Source of the DNA: JAAYZX01 sp040770645
GTDB taxonomy: Bacteria; Actinomycetota; Thermoleophilia; RBG-16-64-13
Reading direction: 5' to 3'
DNA: 61,323 nucleotides
NCBI GenBank assembly: GCA_040770645.1
Contig: JAXGIS010000012.1
Location: 1-61,323, forward strand
Below the pieces are notes generated by a model, which saw nothing but the letters and a program-made list of their open reading frames with translations, ran no database searches and was not told the DNA's origin. A program made the position numbers and the translations under genes. Every line of letters starts with the position of its first letter. The stretch's first letter is position 1. Shown piece by piece: positions 33,847 to 43,366 of this stretch.

Positions 33847-34868
33847 ATGTGCAGCTGCCAGGAGTTCGCGCGACAGTGGGAAGTAGGCGATATGCCCCGA
33901 GGTTCGGGACGCCCTTGCAGCGCGCAACCACGGCTACACTGCTTCTACTACGGCGATGACGAGTGGACCAACCGGGCGTGCGACTTGATCCGCGATTTCT
34001 CCAGTCTGACTGCGAGGTCTTCTTCGTCTTCTGCAACGCCGGACAGCCGCCAATCCCCTTGTGCTGGCTATTCGCTCTGCCACTGTACCACAGCATTCTG
34101 TGCCACGAACTGGGCACGTGGACGACCGATCGGCGGGGCCCCGAGTTCTTCAGCAACGGCACCAAGATCCTGCTGCTGCCCGAGAAGGCGGCAAGATCAG
34201 CCCAAGCTGCTGAACAGGCAGTGAACCGGCACCGACATCCACTACCCCAAACCCAAGGCCGTCGTGACGCAGCCCACCGAGGTGGGCACGTTGTACTGCA
34301 CAAGTGGATTCGGCCGCTTGGGGCGGCGGAGACGGCTCGGAATCCGGGGATTGAAGATCCACGCTGCATGACGGCGCGCGCTTCTCAAAATGCGCGGTAG
34401 TCGTCGCTCTGGGTTGCCCGCCCAGTGCCTGACCTGGGAGGCGGGGATCGACGTACCATTTCCGGAGGAACCGCGCCGGCGATGCCGTGCGGAGAGGCAG
34501 GTCTTCTTCGACCGGACCCGCGCCGAGTTCGATCACCGTTGCAACAGGCCTACCAACTCGGCTTCCAAGATGTTACCCGGCGGCTCCTGACGGGCATGCT
34601 GAGACGGTGCCTATCTGCGCTATGCAGCCCACGCCAACGCGCTTCGGCTTGGCGCATCTACTTTCAGAGCTCAACGCTTTCCGCCTATTCCACCGCGAAC
34701 GCCGTCTTCGCCGACCTGCTCGAGACGGCGGCGGAGACCTCCGCAACTGGGGCTGGCACTGGGCAGTTTATCGGCACGGGAAGCACGCGGTTCATGCAGA
34801 AGCTGGGCCACGACCCTGAGCAGGTGCAACAACTCGTGGATGTGCGAACGGCTCTGATGACCGCCTGA
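33847..34868 (+). pseudogene. Threonine aldolase, broken by many frameshifts
   Basis: Pieces of a low-specificity threonine aldolase lie in order across three frames: PEVRDALAARNHGYTA, YYGDDEWTNRACDLIRDF, QSDCEVFFVF, HSILCHEL, then PEFFSNGTKILLLPEKA, DIHYPKPKAVVTQPTEVGTL, LTWEAGIDVPF, GAYLRYAAHANA, and finally FIGTGSTRFMQKLGHDPEQ to a stop at 34868. Start ATG 33847 has AGGAG upstream. At least six indels fall in 1 kb, many more than in neighbouring genes, and the lysine-bearing segment is garbled. The enzyme would split threonine into glycine and acetaldehyde with PLP. Real decay is more likely here than in single-indel genes. Confidence 0.8.
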
Positions 34869-35003
34869 GACCTGCCAGGCCAGCGGCCAACGCCGGCAGG
34901 CAAAAGCGGCATACCTCGGTCGCACGGTGAGAGCTGCGGCCGGACGGCCCTGCGGCCGCCCTGGCCACCACGTCATCGCCGAACGATCCCGCGTAGAAAC
35001 AAC

Positions 35004-36245
35004 CTACCGCGCCGCGGATGGTCGCTCAACCAGCGTGACCTGCAGCGTCAGTTCCTGCCCGTCTCGATCGACGGTCACCGCAATCACATCCCCCGCCCGC
35101 TTTCCGCGGAGGGCCGTGACCACCTCGCCCTCCTTGGTGATGGGCTTGCCGTCGATGTCGGTGATGATGTCACCCTGCTGGAGCTCGGCCCGGGCTGCCG
35201 GCGTTCCAGGGCCCACCACGGCAATCAACGCACCGCTGGAACGAGAAAGCCCGTACTGACGTTGCAGAGTGGAATCAACCGACACGTACTGAATACCTAT
35301 ATAAGGATGTCGCGCAGAGCCGGTGGCGATGAGTTCCTGCGCCACGGAGACAGCCGTATCCACGGGTATGGCAAAACCGATATTCTCGGCCCCGGTCTGC
35401 TGCGGAGGCAGATAGGCCACAGCGATGCCCATCACCCGTCCCGAGGCGTCCAAAACGGCCCCACCCGAGTTGCCCGGGCTGATCGCCGCATCCACCTGCA
35501 CGAGATCGACCAGGGAAGAACTGCCGCTGCCCTCGATGGTGCGGCCGAGGCCGCTGACGATACCGAGCGTCACCGAGTTCTGGTAATCCATGGGGCTACC
35601 GATGGCGATGGCGTACTCACCGATCCTGATGTCTTCTGTGCGCCCGAATGTGGCCGCGGGAAGCTCCGTCTTGTCCACCTTGATTACGGCGATGTCGGTG
35701 TAGGAGTCTCTGCCCACAATGGTGGCGGGTACGGTTTCCCCGGTAGCGAAGGTCACCTCGATATCGTCAGAGGGCCGCCCATTCTGACTGACGACATGAT
35801 CGTTGGTGATGATGTAACCGTCGGAGGAGTAGATGACACCCGACCCCACCCCCTCGTACGGCTGGTCACCGTAGAAAGGTGTGGTGGTGGTACCGGACAC
35901 GCGCACGTGCACCACACTGGGGCTCACCAGGGCGGCCACCATTTCGGCCGGGCTTTGACCCAGTGACACGGGGGAATCGGCCGCGGCCAATCCGACAGGG
36001 GTGCTTCCGGCGGGGGCCCCCTTCACGCCCGAAGTCGTGGTGGTAACGATCCCACCGTTGCCTACTGTCCGCTGCGAGAAACTCGAGGCACCGGTGGAGC
36101 TCTGAGTGACCGCGCTACAACCCGCTAGAAGCACAGCCACCGTCAGTGCCACCAACACGGCAAGAACGACAGCGGCCAATCGAGCACTCGAGCGCGGTCG
36201 CGATACGAACCTTCTGGAGAATGGTGGTCTGGATAATGGTCGCAT
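35004..36245 (-). CDS. HtrA/DegP-type serine protease, lipoprotein
   Basis: 413 residues. Membrane anchor with lipobox LLAGC (Cys43), a Ser/Thr/Gly-rich linker (45-95), then the trypsin-like domain with His150 (NDHVV), Asp184 (YTDIAVIKV) and Ser260 (SPGNSGGAVLD). One PDZ domain at about 320-405 (YGLSRSSGALIAVVGPGTPA). It degrades or refolds damaged extracytoplasmic proteins. A Spy-like gene lies upstream on the same strand, separated by a terminator hairpin, suggesting a shared envelope-stress theme. Confidence 0.92.
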   Translation of the reverse strand: MRPLSRPPFSRRFVSRPRSSARLAAVVLAVLVALTVAVLLAGCSAVTQSSTGASSFSQRTVGNGGIVTTTTSGVKGAPAGSTPVGLAAADSPVSLGQSPAEMVAALVSPSVVHVRVSGTTTTPFYGDQPYEGVGSGVIYSSDGYIITNDHVVSQNGRPSDDIEVTFATGETVPATIVGRDSYTDIAVIKVDKTELPAATFGRTEDIRIGEYAIAIGSPMDYQNSVTLGIVSGLGRTIEGSGSSSLVDLVQVDAAISPGNSGGAVLDASGRVMGIAVAYLPPQQTGAENIGFAIPVDTAVSVAQELIATGSARHPYIGIQYVSVDSTLQRQYGLSRSSGALIAVVGPGTPAARAELQQGDIITDIDGKPITKEGEVVTALRGKRAGDVIAVTVDRDGQELTLQVTLVERPSAAR

Positions 36246-36274
36246 TGTTTTGCTCCCTTACTGCTGTTAAGGTT

Positions 36275-36299
36275 CCCGGCCGGGCGTTGCCCGGCCGGG
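36275..36299 (-). terminator. Terminator hairpin between Spy-like gene and htrA
   Basis: Perfect 11-bp stem CCCGGCCGGGC / GCCCGGCCGGG with a 3-base loop, 35 bp after the Spy-like stop and 30 bp before the htrA start. It may end the Spy-like transcript or damp read-through. Confidence 0.65.
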
Positions 36300-36333
36300 A
36301 GTGAGGAGGACGCCCATGGAGATGGCGACGAGA

Positions 36334-36878
36334 TTAGGAATTCGTCGCGGTGGGCGTGGCGCTGGAGGACTCGCCCCGGTATTTGTCGATCAGTGCCCGA
36401 AGCCGGCCCATGGTGTCGTGTAGCTGTTCCCGGGCCGACTCAACGGCCGCTCGTTGTTGCTGAACTGTATTGCGCAGCCCATCGAAGATAGCCTGGTCCT
36501 CAGGGGACATCTTCGCCCTCAACTCGTCCAAGAAGACCTGCATGCGGGCCTCACGCTCTTGGCGCCGCTCTTGCATGGCGGCTTTCTGTTCATCGGTCAA
36601 CGCGCCACTACCCATACCCCTGATGCCGGGGCCATGATGGGCTCCGAATCTGGAACCAGGACCGCAACTGCCGCGTGGGGCTCCGTCGGGACAGCACCTG
36701 TCTTTGTCGGGGGAAACGGCTCCCCGACTGACTCGACGCCGTGCCCTCCGTCGTCGCTCGGGAACCAGCCGTGGCGGTCGCTGCGGAATGCGTAGGCACC
36801 AATAGCTACAGTCAAGATCAGGGCACCTATCGGGACCAGTAGTCTCTTCGAAAGCCACTTGTTGGAGAACCGCTTCAT
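36334..36878 (-). CDS. Spy/CpxP-like membrane-anchored protein, one frameshift
   Basis: ATG 36878 opens MKRFSNKWLSKRLLVPIGAL with a membrane segment (12-30), then a Gly/Asp/Pro-rich linker. Near 36675 the frame shifts. The remainder (GALTDEQKAAMQERRQEREA, then FLDELRAKMSPEDQAIFDGL) is a long charged helical hairpin typical of Spy/CpxP/zinc-resistance proteins, ending at 36334. Restored length is about 182 residues. Such proteins act as envelope chaperones or metal-stress sensors. Tandem 12-bp repeats lie 80 bp upstream. Confidence 0.65.
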
Positions 36879-36957
36879 GTTCTGCCACCTTATGTGATCG
36901 GTACTTTGATGTTGTTGTGGTGTTGCTCACCTGCACCCTACATCTGCAGTATCGCAA

Positions 36958-36981
36958 GTACCCTGTAAGGTACCCGTAAAG
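36958..36981. promoter_or_regulatory. Tandem 12-bp direct repeats upstream of the Spy-like gene
   Basis: GTACCCTGTAAG (36958-36969) is followed directly by GTACCCGTAAAG (36970-36981). Head-to-tail repeats about one helical turn apart are typical binding sites of OmpR-family response regulators. Position, about 80 bp before the Spy-like ATG, fits a regulatory site. The regulator is not identified. Confidence 0.5.
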
Positions 36982-37033
36982 TCGAGATCAGAGGACTGTG
37001 AACGGAGTGTGAGGGAAGTGTGAAGAGCGCGGG

Positions 37034-37087
37034 GGCTTCGGCCTGGGACTGTCTATCGTCAAGGCCGTGGCCGGGGCGCAGAGAGGC
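37034..37087 (+). pseudogene. Remnant of a sensor histidine kinase (G-box only)
   Basis: On the plus strand this stretch reads GGFGLGLSIVKAVAGAQRG, the G2 box of a histidine-kinase ATPase domain (G-G-x-G-L-G-L-S-I-V-K). No N or G1 box and no HisKA domain precede it, and it runs into the tail of the convergent deacetylase gene. It is either the scar of a deleted kinase or an assembly junction. The repeats beside it look like a response-regulator site. Confidence 0.5.
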
Positions 37088-37097
37088 GCTTGGGCAA

Positions 37098-38387
37098 TCA
37101 ATACGCAGGCAGATCCAGGTACCGCCCCACCACCACAGCCACCTGCCCCCTGGTCGCTTTGGCTTCCACTTGGAAGTACCCGGCGGAGTACCCCCGCATC
37201 ACCCCAAGCCCAGCAAGGAGCTGCACGTCATTGGACGCATCCGGTGGTACGTCTCTGAACTGCACGGCCGTCCCGGGCAGAGCCTCAGGGTAGCCTTTGA
37301 AGTTGCGCATCATGCGCGCCATCATGCGGGCAAGCTGCAGGCGGGTCAACGAGGAATCGGGTTGGAACACCCGACGCCCGTCCTTCTCGCTGCCGCGGAT
37401 GATGCCCGCAGCTACAGCCTCCTCCACGTAGTCAAAGGGGTAAGCGCTTACTCCTCCGGTCTCATCAGTGAGACGCGGAACGTCGAAAAAGGTGGCCGCA
37501 TCGAACTCCACCTGGTCTGTATGTAGCCCGGCTACGTTCACCGCCACCTTGGCAAACTGTGCCCGGCGGATCGGGTCCTCGGGCCCAAACCAATCCCGGT
37601 TGTAGCCCGACATGTACCCTTCCTCTACCACACGCTCTATGGCGGTGCAGGCGGCAGTACCAACGGGTACATCCACAAACCGTCGATCACGCTTGAGAAG
37701 CCCGCTCACAGTCACCAACTCGTATCCCCGACCCCGCAGGGTGTCGATGATGGCAGGCAACGCCTCGAACGTGTGGGGCGCCGAGCAGTGGAAAAGCACA
37801 ATGGCTCCATTGTGGGCCCCGAGCAGCACCTTCTTTGTGATGGCATCGGCGGAGATGCCCTTCCAGTCGTCACTATCGATGTCCCACTGGATGATGTGGG
37901 TGAATCCCTTGGCGGCTGCAGCCTGGACCACCAGTGGGCGGCTTGCCGCCCGGAGGGCGCAAATAGGGCGCGGTCCTGGATTTCAGTCGCCAGGCGAAGG
38001 TCTCTGTGCCTCCTCCGATCTCTTTGAGCAGCTCTTCATAGTTGAGCTTGGAGAGATCGGATGAGACATGGTATGGTCGCCGATCTCAAAACCACCCGCC
38101 GCCAGCGCCTCGTTGATGTCCGGGCAGTTCATCACGTACCACCCGGTGACGAAGAAGGTGGCCGGAACCTGGCGGTCACGAAGAACGCTGATGGTTCGGA
38201 GCGTGTATTCGGGCCGAAAGGTGTCGTCGAAGGTAAGCGCGATGCGGGGCAACGCGTCGGATCCCCTATAGACGGTCTGGATCGGCGCTGCGTAGGCCGG
38301 AAGCGGCGACCGGATTACAAGCCAGAAAACCACCAGGGCCACCGGCATGATCCATCCCAGGTGCATGCGCCTACCAACACAACCCAT
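37098..38387 (-). CDS. Polysaccharide deacetylase with S-layer homology domains, two frameshifts
   Basis: Start taken at ATG 38387 (MGCVGRRMHLGWIMPVAL, a signal peptide); GTG two codons earlier is equally possible. NodB domain: ALTFDDTF (catalytic and metal Asp) and DHTMSHP (metal HxxxH), then a frame break near 38057. DLSKLNYEELLKEIGGGTET continues in another frame to about 37940, where it returns with VVQAAAAKGFTHIIQWDID. C-terminal half: three SLH repeats (FVDVPVGTAACTAIERVVEE; then FFDVPRLTDETG; then FRDVPPDASNDVQLLAG). A wall-anchored enzyme deacetylating peptidoglycan or a related polymer. Confidence 0.82.
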
Positions 38388-38635
38388 GCCCACAGATCCC
38401 TCCCCTACGCCACTCAACTTATTCACGCAATATACGCCGCCTATCAGTAACCCAAACTTGCGGCCCACATGTCAAAACATAGGCACCGGCCTTCATTCGC
38501 CTCTCGGTATGCTGAGCGCGACCGGCACAGCAACTACTAGGCCGTGGCACATCACGCCTCCGACGATCCCGGCGCCGAGTAGCTGCGGCGTCGGTTACAC
38601 CACCAGCTTGGATACCATGCTGTAGAGTAGGTGAT

Positions 38636-40476
38636 ATGAGTGGCTCCGGCACCAGTGGCCCCGGCACCAGTGGCCCGCGGCCCAGAAAGAAGCGCATCAT
38701 TCTCATAGCCGTTGCTGCGCTGGTGACGATCGCACTCGTCGCCATTGGCGGCGTCTACGCCTGGCTGGCCCTCACCATGTCACGAGCCGGCAGCCGACCG
38801 GGGTAGCGGAAGCCCGGCAGGCGCTCCAGGAACCCTTGCCCACCCGGACCTCACTCTTCGATCTTGACCCGGCGGCCGGAATGGACGCCACAGCACAAGC
38901 CACGACTGACCCTGCTTCCTCCACTGCTCCATCAACCGGCACTCCCCCTCCGCCCGAGACACCCGGCACCATGAATCTACTGATTCTCGGGACCGACAAA
39001 CGCGATGACAGCGATGAGACCTGGGGCCGCACAGACACGATGATGCTGGCGCATGTGGATCCGGTTGCAGGTTTTGTGTCCCTGTTGTCCTTCCCTCGGG
39101 ACTTGCGCGTACAGCTTGGGGTCTTCGGCCCACAGAAACTCAATGCCGCCTTCGCCCTGGGAGGAGACGCTCTGGCCATCAGAACCATCCGTGATCTCAC
39201 CGGTCTGAAAATCGACCACTACGCCAAGGTTGACTTCCAAGCATTCCAGGCCCTGGTTGACCATTTCGGCGGCATTTACGTCGACGTGGACCGCCGTTAC
39301 TACGATGAGGGGGATGTTCTGCTACCCATCGACCTGGAGCCCGGATACCAACGTCTAGACGGTGACGCCGCACTGCGCTACGTCCGCACGCGTCACGACC
39401 AGAACCACGACTGGGCTCGCATCCAACGCCAACAGCGCTTCCTGCGTGCAGTCAAGGAACAGGTCGTCTCCTGGGACATGGCCTTCCGACTGCCGGGCGC
39501 CGTGAGCACTCTGATGGACTACCTGACCACCGACATGGGGGCCGCGGATGCCCTGAAGTTGGCGTGGTGGGCCGCGCGTCTCGACTTCGGCCGCATCAAG
39601 CAGGTCACTCTCGCCGGAAACGACCGCATGATCGATGGGATCGCATACGTGCTGTCGAACGAGACACAGGTGCGGGATGCCGTAAATGCATTGCTCACAC
39701 CGCCAGAACCGCCGTCTCCTCCTTCCGAAGCCCACGTGGGAGACCTACCCCTCCGCGACACGCTGCTAGACCTATCCGGAGTGGTGGTAGAAATCATCGA
39801 TGCAGGAGCGGGACAGGAGAGCGTGGCCGCTACCGCTCGCTTCTTGGCCGACCACGGCGCTTCGGTCTCATTGGGCGCAGCCACCAAAGAGGTGCGGACC
39901 CAGTCTGCGGTGCTATTCTCGGCCCAGATGGAACGCAGTCTGGCCGACGAAGCGGCACTGGTCAGCCTGGCCACTGCCGTGCCGCGATTGGTGGAAGACG
40001 CCAAACTGAGGCGAGTGGTCCTCCTCGCCGGCACCGACCTGGTCCCGCCTGATCCACAGGCGACACTCGAGGAGTTGGAGCAGGCCCGCTGGAGCTTCTT
40101 GGCCTCTGAATCCGGCTTTACATTGGCCGCACCCTCGTGGGTGCCTCCCCGCTTCACCTTCGCCGGCAGTCGCGTGTACTACGTGGCCTCCGGCTCCGGC
40201 GACAAACTCACCGTACGGATCACTTACAAAAAGCGGGGCGAAGAGCAGTATTACGGTTTGACCTGCACACGACTCACTGATGCGCCCGCAGTCACAGCCG
40301 GTCGCCGCGTGACCATCGATGGAAGGTTGTTCACCATCGTGGGCCCGGCCAGAAACCCTGAACGGGTTTGGTGGCGCGACGGCGGGCTGGTCTACTGGGT
40401 CACTAATACCCTGGCTTCCGCATTGACCGAAGAGGAGTTGTTGGGCATCGCCGCCTCATGTCATACCGGCGCGTAG
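38636..40476 (+). CDS. LytR-CpsA-Psr cell-wall ligase with extra C-terminal domain, one frameshift
   Basis: ATG 38636 encodes MSGSGTSGPGTSGPRPRKKR and a membrane helix. One base is lost near 38785-38800, and the reading continues through ARQALQEPLPTRTSLFD to 40476 (intact from ATG 38836). The LCP domain has NLLILGTDKRDDS, WGRTDTMMLAHVDP, SFPRDLRVQL and YVRTRHDQNHDWARIQRQQR with the family arginines. Next is a LytR_C domain (about 395-460 of the restored protein), then a beta-rich domain resembling DUF4367 (FTLAAPSWVPPRF ... GLVYWVTN). LCP proteins transfer undecaprenyl-linked polymers to peptidoglycan. The extra domain is unusual. Confidence 0.85.
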
Positions 40477-40506
40477 CAGAAAGCAGGGAGTAGGTATCAT
40501 GGCCTC

Positions 40507-41081
40507 ATGACCGCCCTCCTCACTTCGCTCTTCCTCGTAACCCTGGCCGAGATGGCCGACAAGACCCAGTTGCTCACCTTGTCTCTGGCGTGCAAATACC
40601 GCGTGCGCGACGTTGTGATCGGAGTGGGGTTGGCTATTGCCATTCTCAACGCGATCGCCGTGGGGTTGGGCACGGTAGCCGGCCATTTCATACCGGTTAA
40701 TGCCGTGAGAATCGGTGCCGGGGCGCTCTTCATCGGTTTCGGCCTGTGGACACTAGTCGCACGCGATAAGAGTGAGGACGACGCAGATACCTGCGCCCAG
40801 CCGAGACGTTCCGGCTGGACGGTTCTGACCGTGGCAGGCGCCTTCTTCCTTGCCGAACTCGGGGACAAAACGCAGCTGGCCGCCCTATCCCTGGCGGCGC
40901 GCTTCGATTCGTTCTTCCCTGTGTGGCTGGGGGCGACCCTGGGGATGTTCGTGGCTAACGGCCTGGCCATTGCCCTGGGTATCCTCGCAGGCAAAAGACT
41001 GCCCGGAGATGGCTCAAACGCATATCAGGAGCCTTGTTCATTGGCTTCGGCGTTTGGACTCTGGCAGAGGCTCTCCTGTAA
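40507..41081 (+). CDS. GDT1/UPF0016-family cation transporter, C-terminus frameshifted
   Basis: ATG 40507. Two copies of the family motif, EMADKTQLLTL (15-25) and ELGDKTQLAAL, define GDT1/TMEM165 proteins, thought to move Mn2+ or Ca2+ against H+. Six membrane segments. Near 41005 the frame shifts: the annotated continuation is non-hydrophobic, while the next frame reads RRWLKRISGALFIGFGVWTL and ends at TAA 41079-41081, the normal family end. Restored length is about 191 residues. Confidence 0.85.
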
Positions 41082-41257
41082 CCACCCCAACCTCCCCTAG
41101 AATCAGGCAACATGGCTCCGCCCTCGGAGCCACAAGTTGACGGCACCGTATCGCGAACCTGCCGGCCGCCGTGCCGCGGCCGAGCGCGGAACTGCGTGGG
41201 GCGCCGGCTTCCGCCGGCGCCCCACACAATGCGCGCCATGGTCTAACGTCGTTCCTG

Positions 41258-41584
41258 TTACCAGCGGCGCCCACCCCACCGCCGTAGCCGCCACCACCGT
41301 AGCCGCCTCGGGGTCCTCTCGACCACCGCGCGGCTGCTGTTCTTTGGCCAGATCCACCTTGATGGTCCGGCCATCAACCTCTGTACCATCGGCGAACGCT
41401 TCTCTGGCCGCTTGGGCCTGTTCCACCGTAGCCATCTCGATGAACCCAAATCCTTGGGCGCCCGGTTGCGCGGTCGGTCACGGTGCCACCGAAACCACCT
41501 CGCCCTTAGAAGCGAAGAGCTCTTCCAGGCTATCCTGAGTAGTGGCGCATTTTAGATTGCCGACGTAGAGTTTTGCTGAGCTCA
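41258..41584 (-). pseudogene. RRM RNA-binding protein with Gly-rich tail, several indels
   Basis: ATG 41584 gives MSSAKLYVGNLKCATTQDSL (RNP2 LYVGNL). A frame change near 41485 and a return near 41455 lead to GFGFIEMATVEQAQAAREAF (RNP1), then VDGRTIKVDLAKEQQPRGG. A further change gives the expected tail RGPRGGYGGGGYGGG, and a stop near 41258. This is the bacterial Rbp/glycine-rich RRM type of about 105 residues, often cold-induced. Three or more indels in 330 bp, all in short G/C runs; sequence error is plausible. Confidence 0.7.
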
Positions 41585-41790
41585 TTCGCCCTCCCCTGAA
41601 GCAGTTGCCCGCGCACGCACCCGATCAGAGGCCCGAGGCGGCGGAAGAACCGGAAGGAGCTCAGTTCGTCGCCAGAACTTGTACACGTCGCGTGGTCAAG
41701 GCCAGAATATCACGATACCCAAAGTGCATATCCATTTCACCCATTGGAGTTGGTGCAATCCGCGAGATCCGGCCCCACCATCTGCTAGCG

Positions 41791-41802
41791 TTGTCATGAC
41801 AA
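41791..41802. promoter_or_regulatory. 12-bp perfect palindrome upstream of the DUF2779 nuclease
   Basis: TTGTCATGACAA, 47 bp before ATG 41849, in a 264-bp spacer between the RRM gene (-) and the nuclease gene (+). A dyad of this length could be an operator. The rest of the spacer holds nothing I recognise. Confidence 0.3.
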
Positions 41803-41848
41803 TCCGCGGAGAACGTTCCGCCACCACGTCCAAGGAGTTGCTGAGCAC

Positions 41849-43366
41849 ATGCCCGGCTTTTCCAAAGAAATGAGTCTATATAAAGAAACCCAGGCTCTCA
41901 AAACCCGTTATCAAGCCGGACTGCAGTGCCTCAAGCACCTCTGGCTGCTGTGCCATGCGCCCGAACTGGCCGACCCCGTGGACGAAGTCCGCCTCAGCCT
42001 CTTCAGAACCGGGCACCGGGTCGGGGAGTTGGCGCGGAACCGTTTTCCCGGAGGAGTATTGGTGGAAGCGGATCACAGACAGTCTGCCGCCGCCCTACGC
42101 CTGACTGCGGGCCTGCTCCGCGGGGACGCAGGGTGCATCTACGAAGCCGCGTTCAGCTTCGAAGGTGTGCTTGTGCGGCCGGATATCATGGTCCGCCGTG
42201 GTGATGCCTGGGATATCATCGAGGTGAAGTCCAGCACCGATCTCAAGCCCGAACACGTGACGGATGCCGCGATACAGACCCATGTAGTGCGCGGGGCAGG
42301 CGCACGGATCGATCGCGTGTTCCTCCTCCACCTCAACCGCGACTATGTGTTCCCCGGCGGCGATTATGATCTGGACTCTCTCTTCGTGCAGAGAGACATA
42401 ACTGCTGATGTGGCCGCCCACCTTGCGCTGGTACCCTCGAACCTAACGAGCATGCGCAACGTAGTGGCGGGCTCCTGCCCCCAAATCCCCGTGGGCAGAC
42501 ACTGCAGCGTGCCTTATACATGCGCCTTCTACGCGTTCTGCCGACAAGATCTCCCTGAATACCCCGTCTCAGAGATCCCTCAGATCTCTGACGAAGCGCT
42601 GGAGCGTCTGCGCGACGAAGGTATACACTCGATCACGGACGTGCCCCCCACCCACTCCGGCCTCACTCCGGCACAGCACAGAAGCTGCGCCGCCGTCCGC
42701 AGTGGCGTACCACATTTTGACCCCGAGTTGGCCACAGCCCTCTCCCCACTTCGGTCGCCCCTGCATTTCCTGGACTTCGAGACTCTGCAACCGGCTCTGC
42801 CTTTCTTCCCCGGTACTCGACCGTACCAGACGCTGCCCTTCCTGTGGTCATGCCACTCTGTGATCGGTGAAGGAGCGGTGCGCCGGCTCGAGCATCGCGC
42901 GTATCTTCATCGTCCGCCCGGTGACCCTCGCCGCCCATTCGTAGAGAGTCTGGTTGCGGAGTTGCCCGGCCAAGGCCCCATCGTCGTCTACACCACGTAT
43001 GAGGACCACCTCCTGGAGGTCCTCGCTTCCGATCTGCCGGACATGGCTCCCGCCCTCACAGCCATCCGCAACCGCTTGTTTGACTTACACGCCGTTATCC
43101 GCAAGCACGTGCAGCACCCGGAATTCCACGGCAGCACGTCCCTCAAACGTGTGCTCCCCGCTCTCGTCCCCGATCTCAGCTACGAAGATCTCGCCATCCG
43201 CGACGGAGCCGTCGCCGCCGCTCGCTATGAGGCAGTGCTCAATGGGAACCTCTCACACGAGGCACAGGAAACCATTCTCAAGGACCTCTACGCCTACTGC
43301 GCAACCGACACGCTGGCGCTCGTACGGTTGACAGAGGTTCTGGGTGCCGCCGTAGCCCGCGCCTAA
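41849..43366 (+). CDS. DUF2779 protein with RecB/Cas4-like nuclease domain
   Basis: 505 residues, AAGGAG upstream of ATG 41849. N-terminal half: YQAGLQCLKHLWL (first cysteine), VLVRPDIMVRRGDAWDIIEV ending in EVKSS (PDDEXK Asp and Glu-x-Lys), and a Cys cluster CSVPYTCAFYAFC that would complete an iron-sulfur cluster as in Cas4/AddB. C-terminal half (from about 305) is DUF2779: FLDFETLQPALPFFPGTRPY, an RNase-H/exonuclease-like fold with DFE, and YCATDTLALV. Function unknown; likely DNA processing. No cas genes or CRISPR repeats are nearby. Confidence 0.85.
   Translation: MPGFSKEMSLYKETQALKTRYQAGLQCLKHLWLLCHAPELADPVDEVRLSLFRTGHRVGELARNRFPGGVLVEADHRQSAAALRLTAGLLRGDAGCIYEAAFSFEGVLVRPDIMVRRGDAWDIIEVKSSTDLKPEHVTDAAIQTHVVRGAGARIDRVFLLHLNRDYVFPGGDYDLDSLFVQRDITADVAAHLALVPSNLTSMRNVVAGSCPQIPVGRHCSVPYTCAFYAFCRQDLPEYPVSEIPQISDEALERLRDEGIHSITDVPPTHSGLTPAQHRSCAAVRSGVPHFDPELATALSPLRSPLHFLDFETLQPALPFFPGTRPYQTLPFLWSCHSVIGEGAVRRLEHRAYLHRPPGDPRRPFVESLVAELPGQGPIVVYTTYEDHLLEVLASDLPDMAPALTAIRNRLFDLHAVIRKHVQHPEFHGSTSLKRVLPALVPDLSYEDLAIRDGAVAAARYEAVLNGNLSHEAQETILKDLYAYCATDTLALVRLTEVLGAAVARA

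Noticed and set aside
35262..35966. 234-residue plus-strand ORF opposite htrA
   Set aside because: Composition is typical of a shadow ORF (His/Gly/Arg-rich), and htrA with its full catalytic triad lies on the other strand.
38641..38673. Repeat GGCACCAGTGGCCC in the LytR start
   Set aside because: It only encodes a duplicated Gly-Thr-Ser-Gly-Pro in the cytoplasmic N-terminus and is not a mobile or regulatory repeat.
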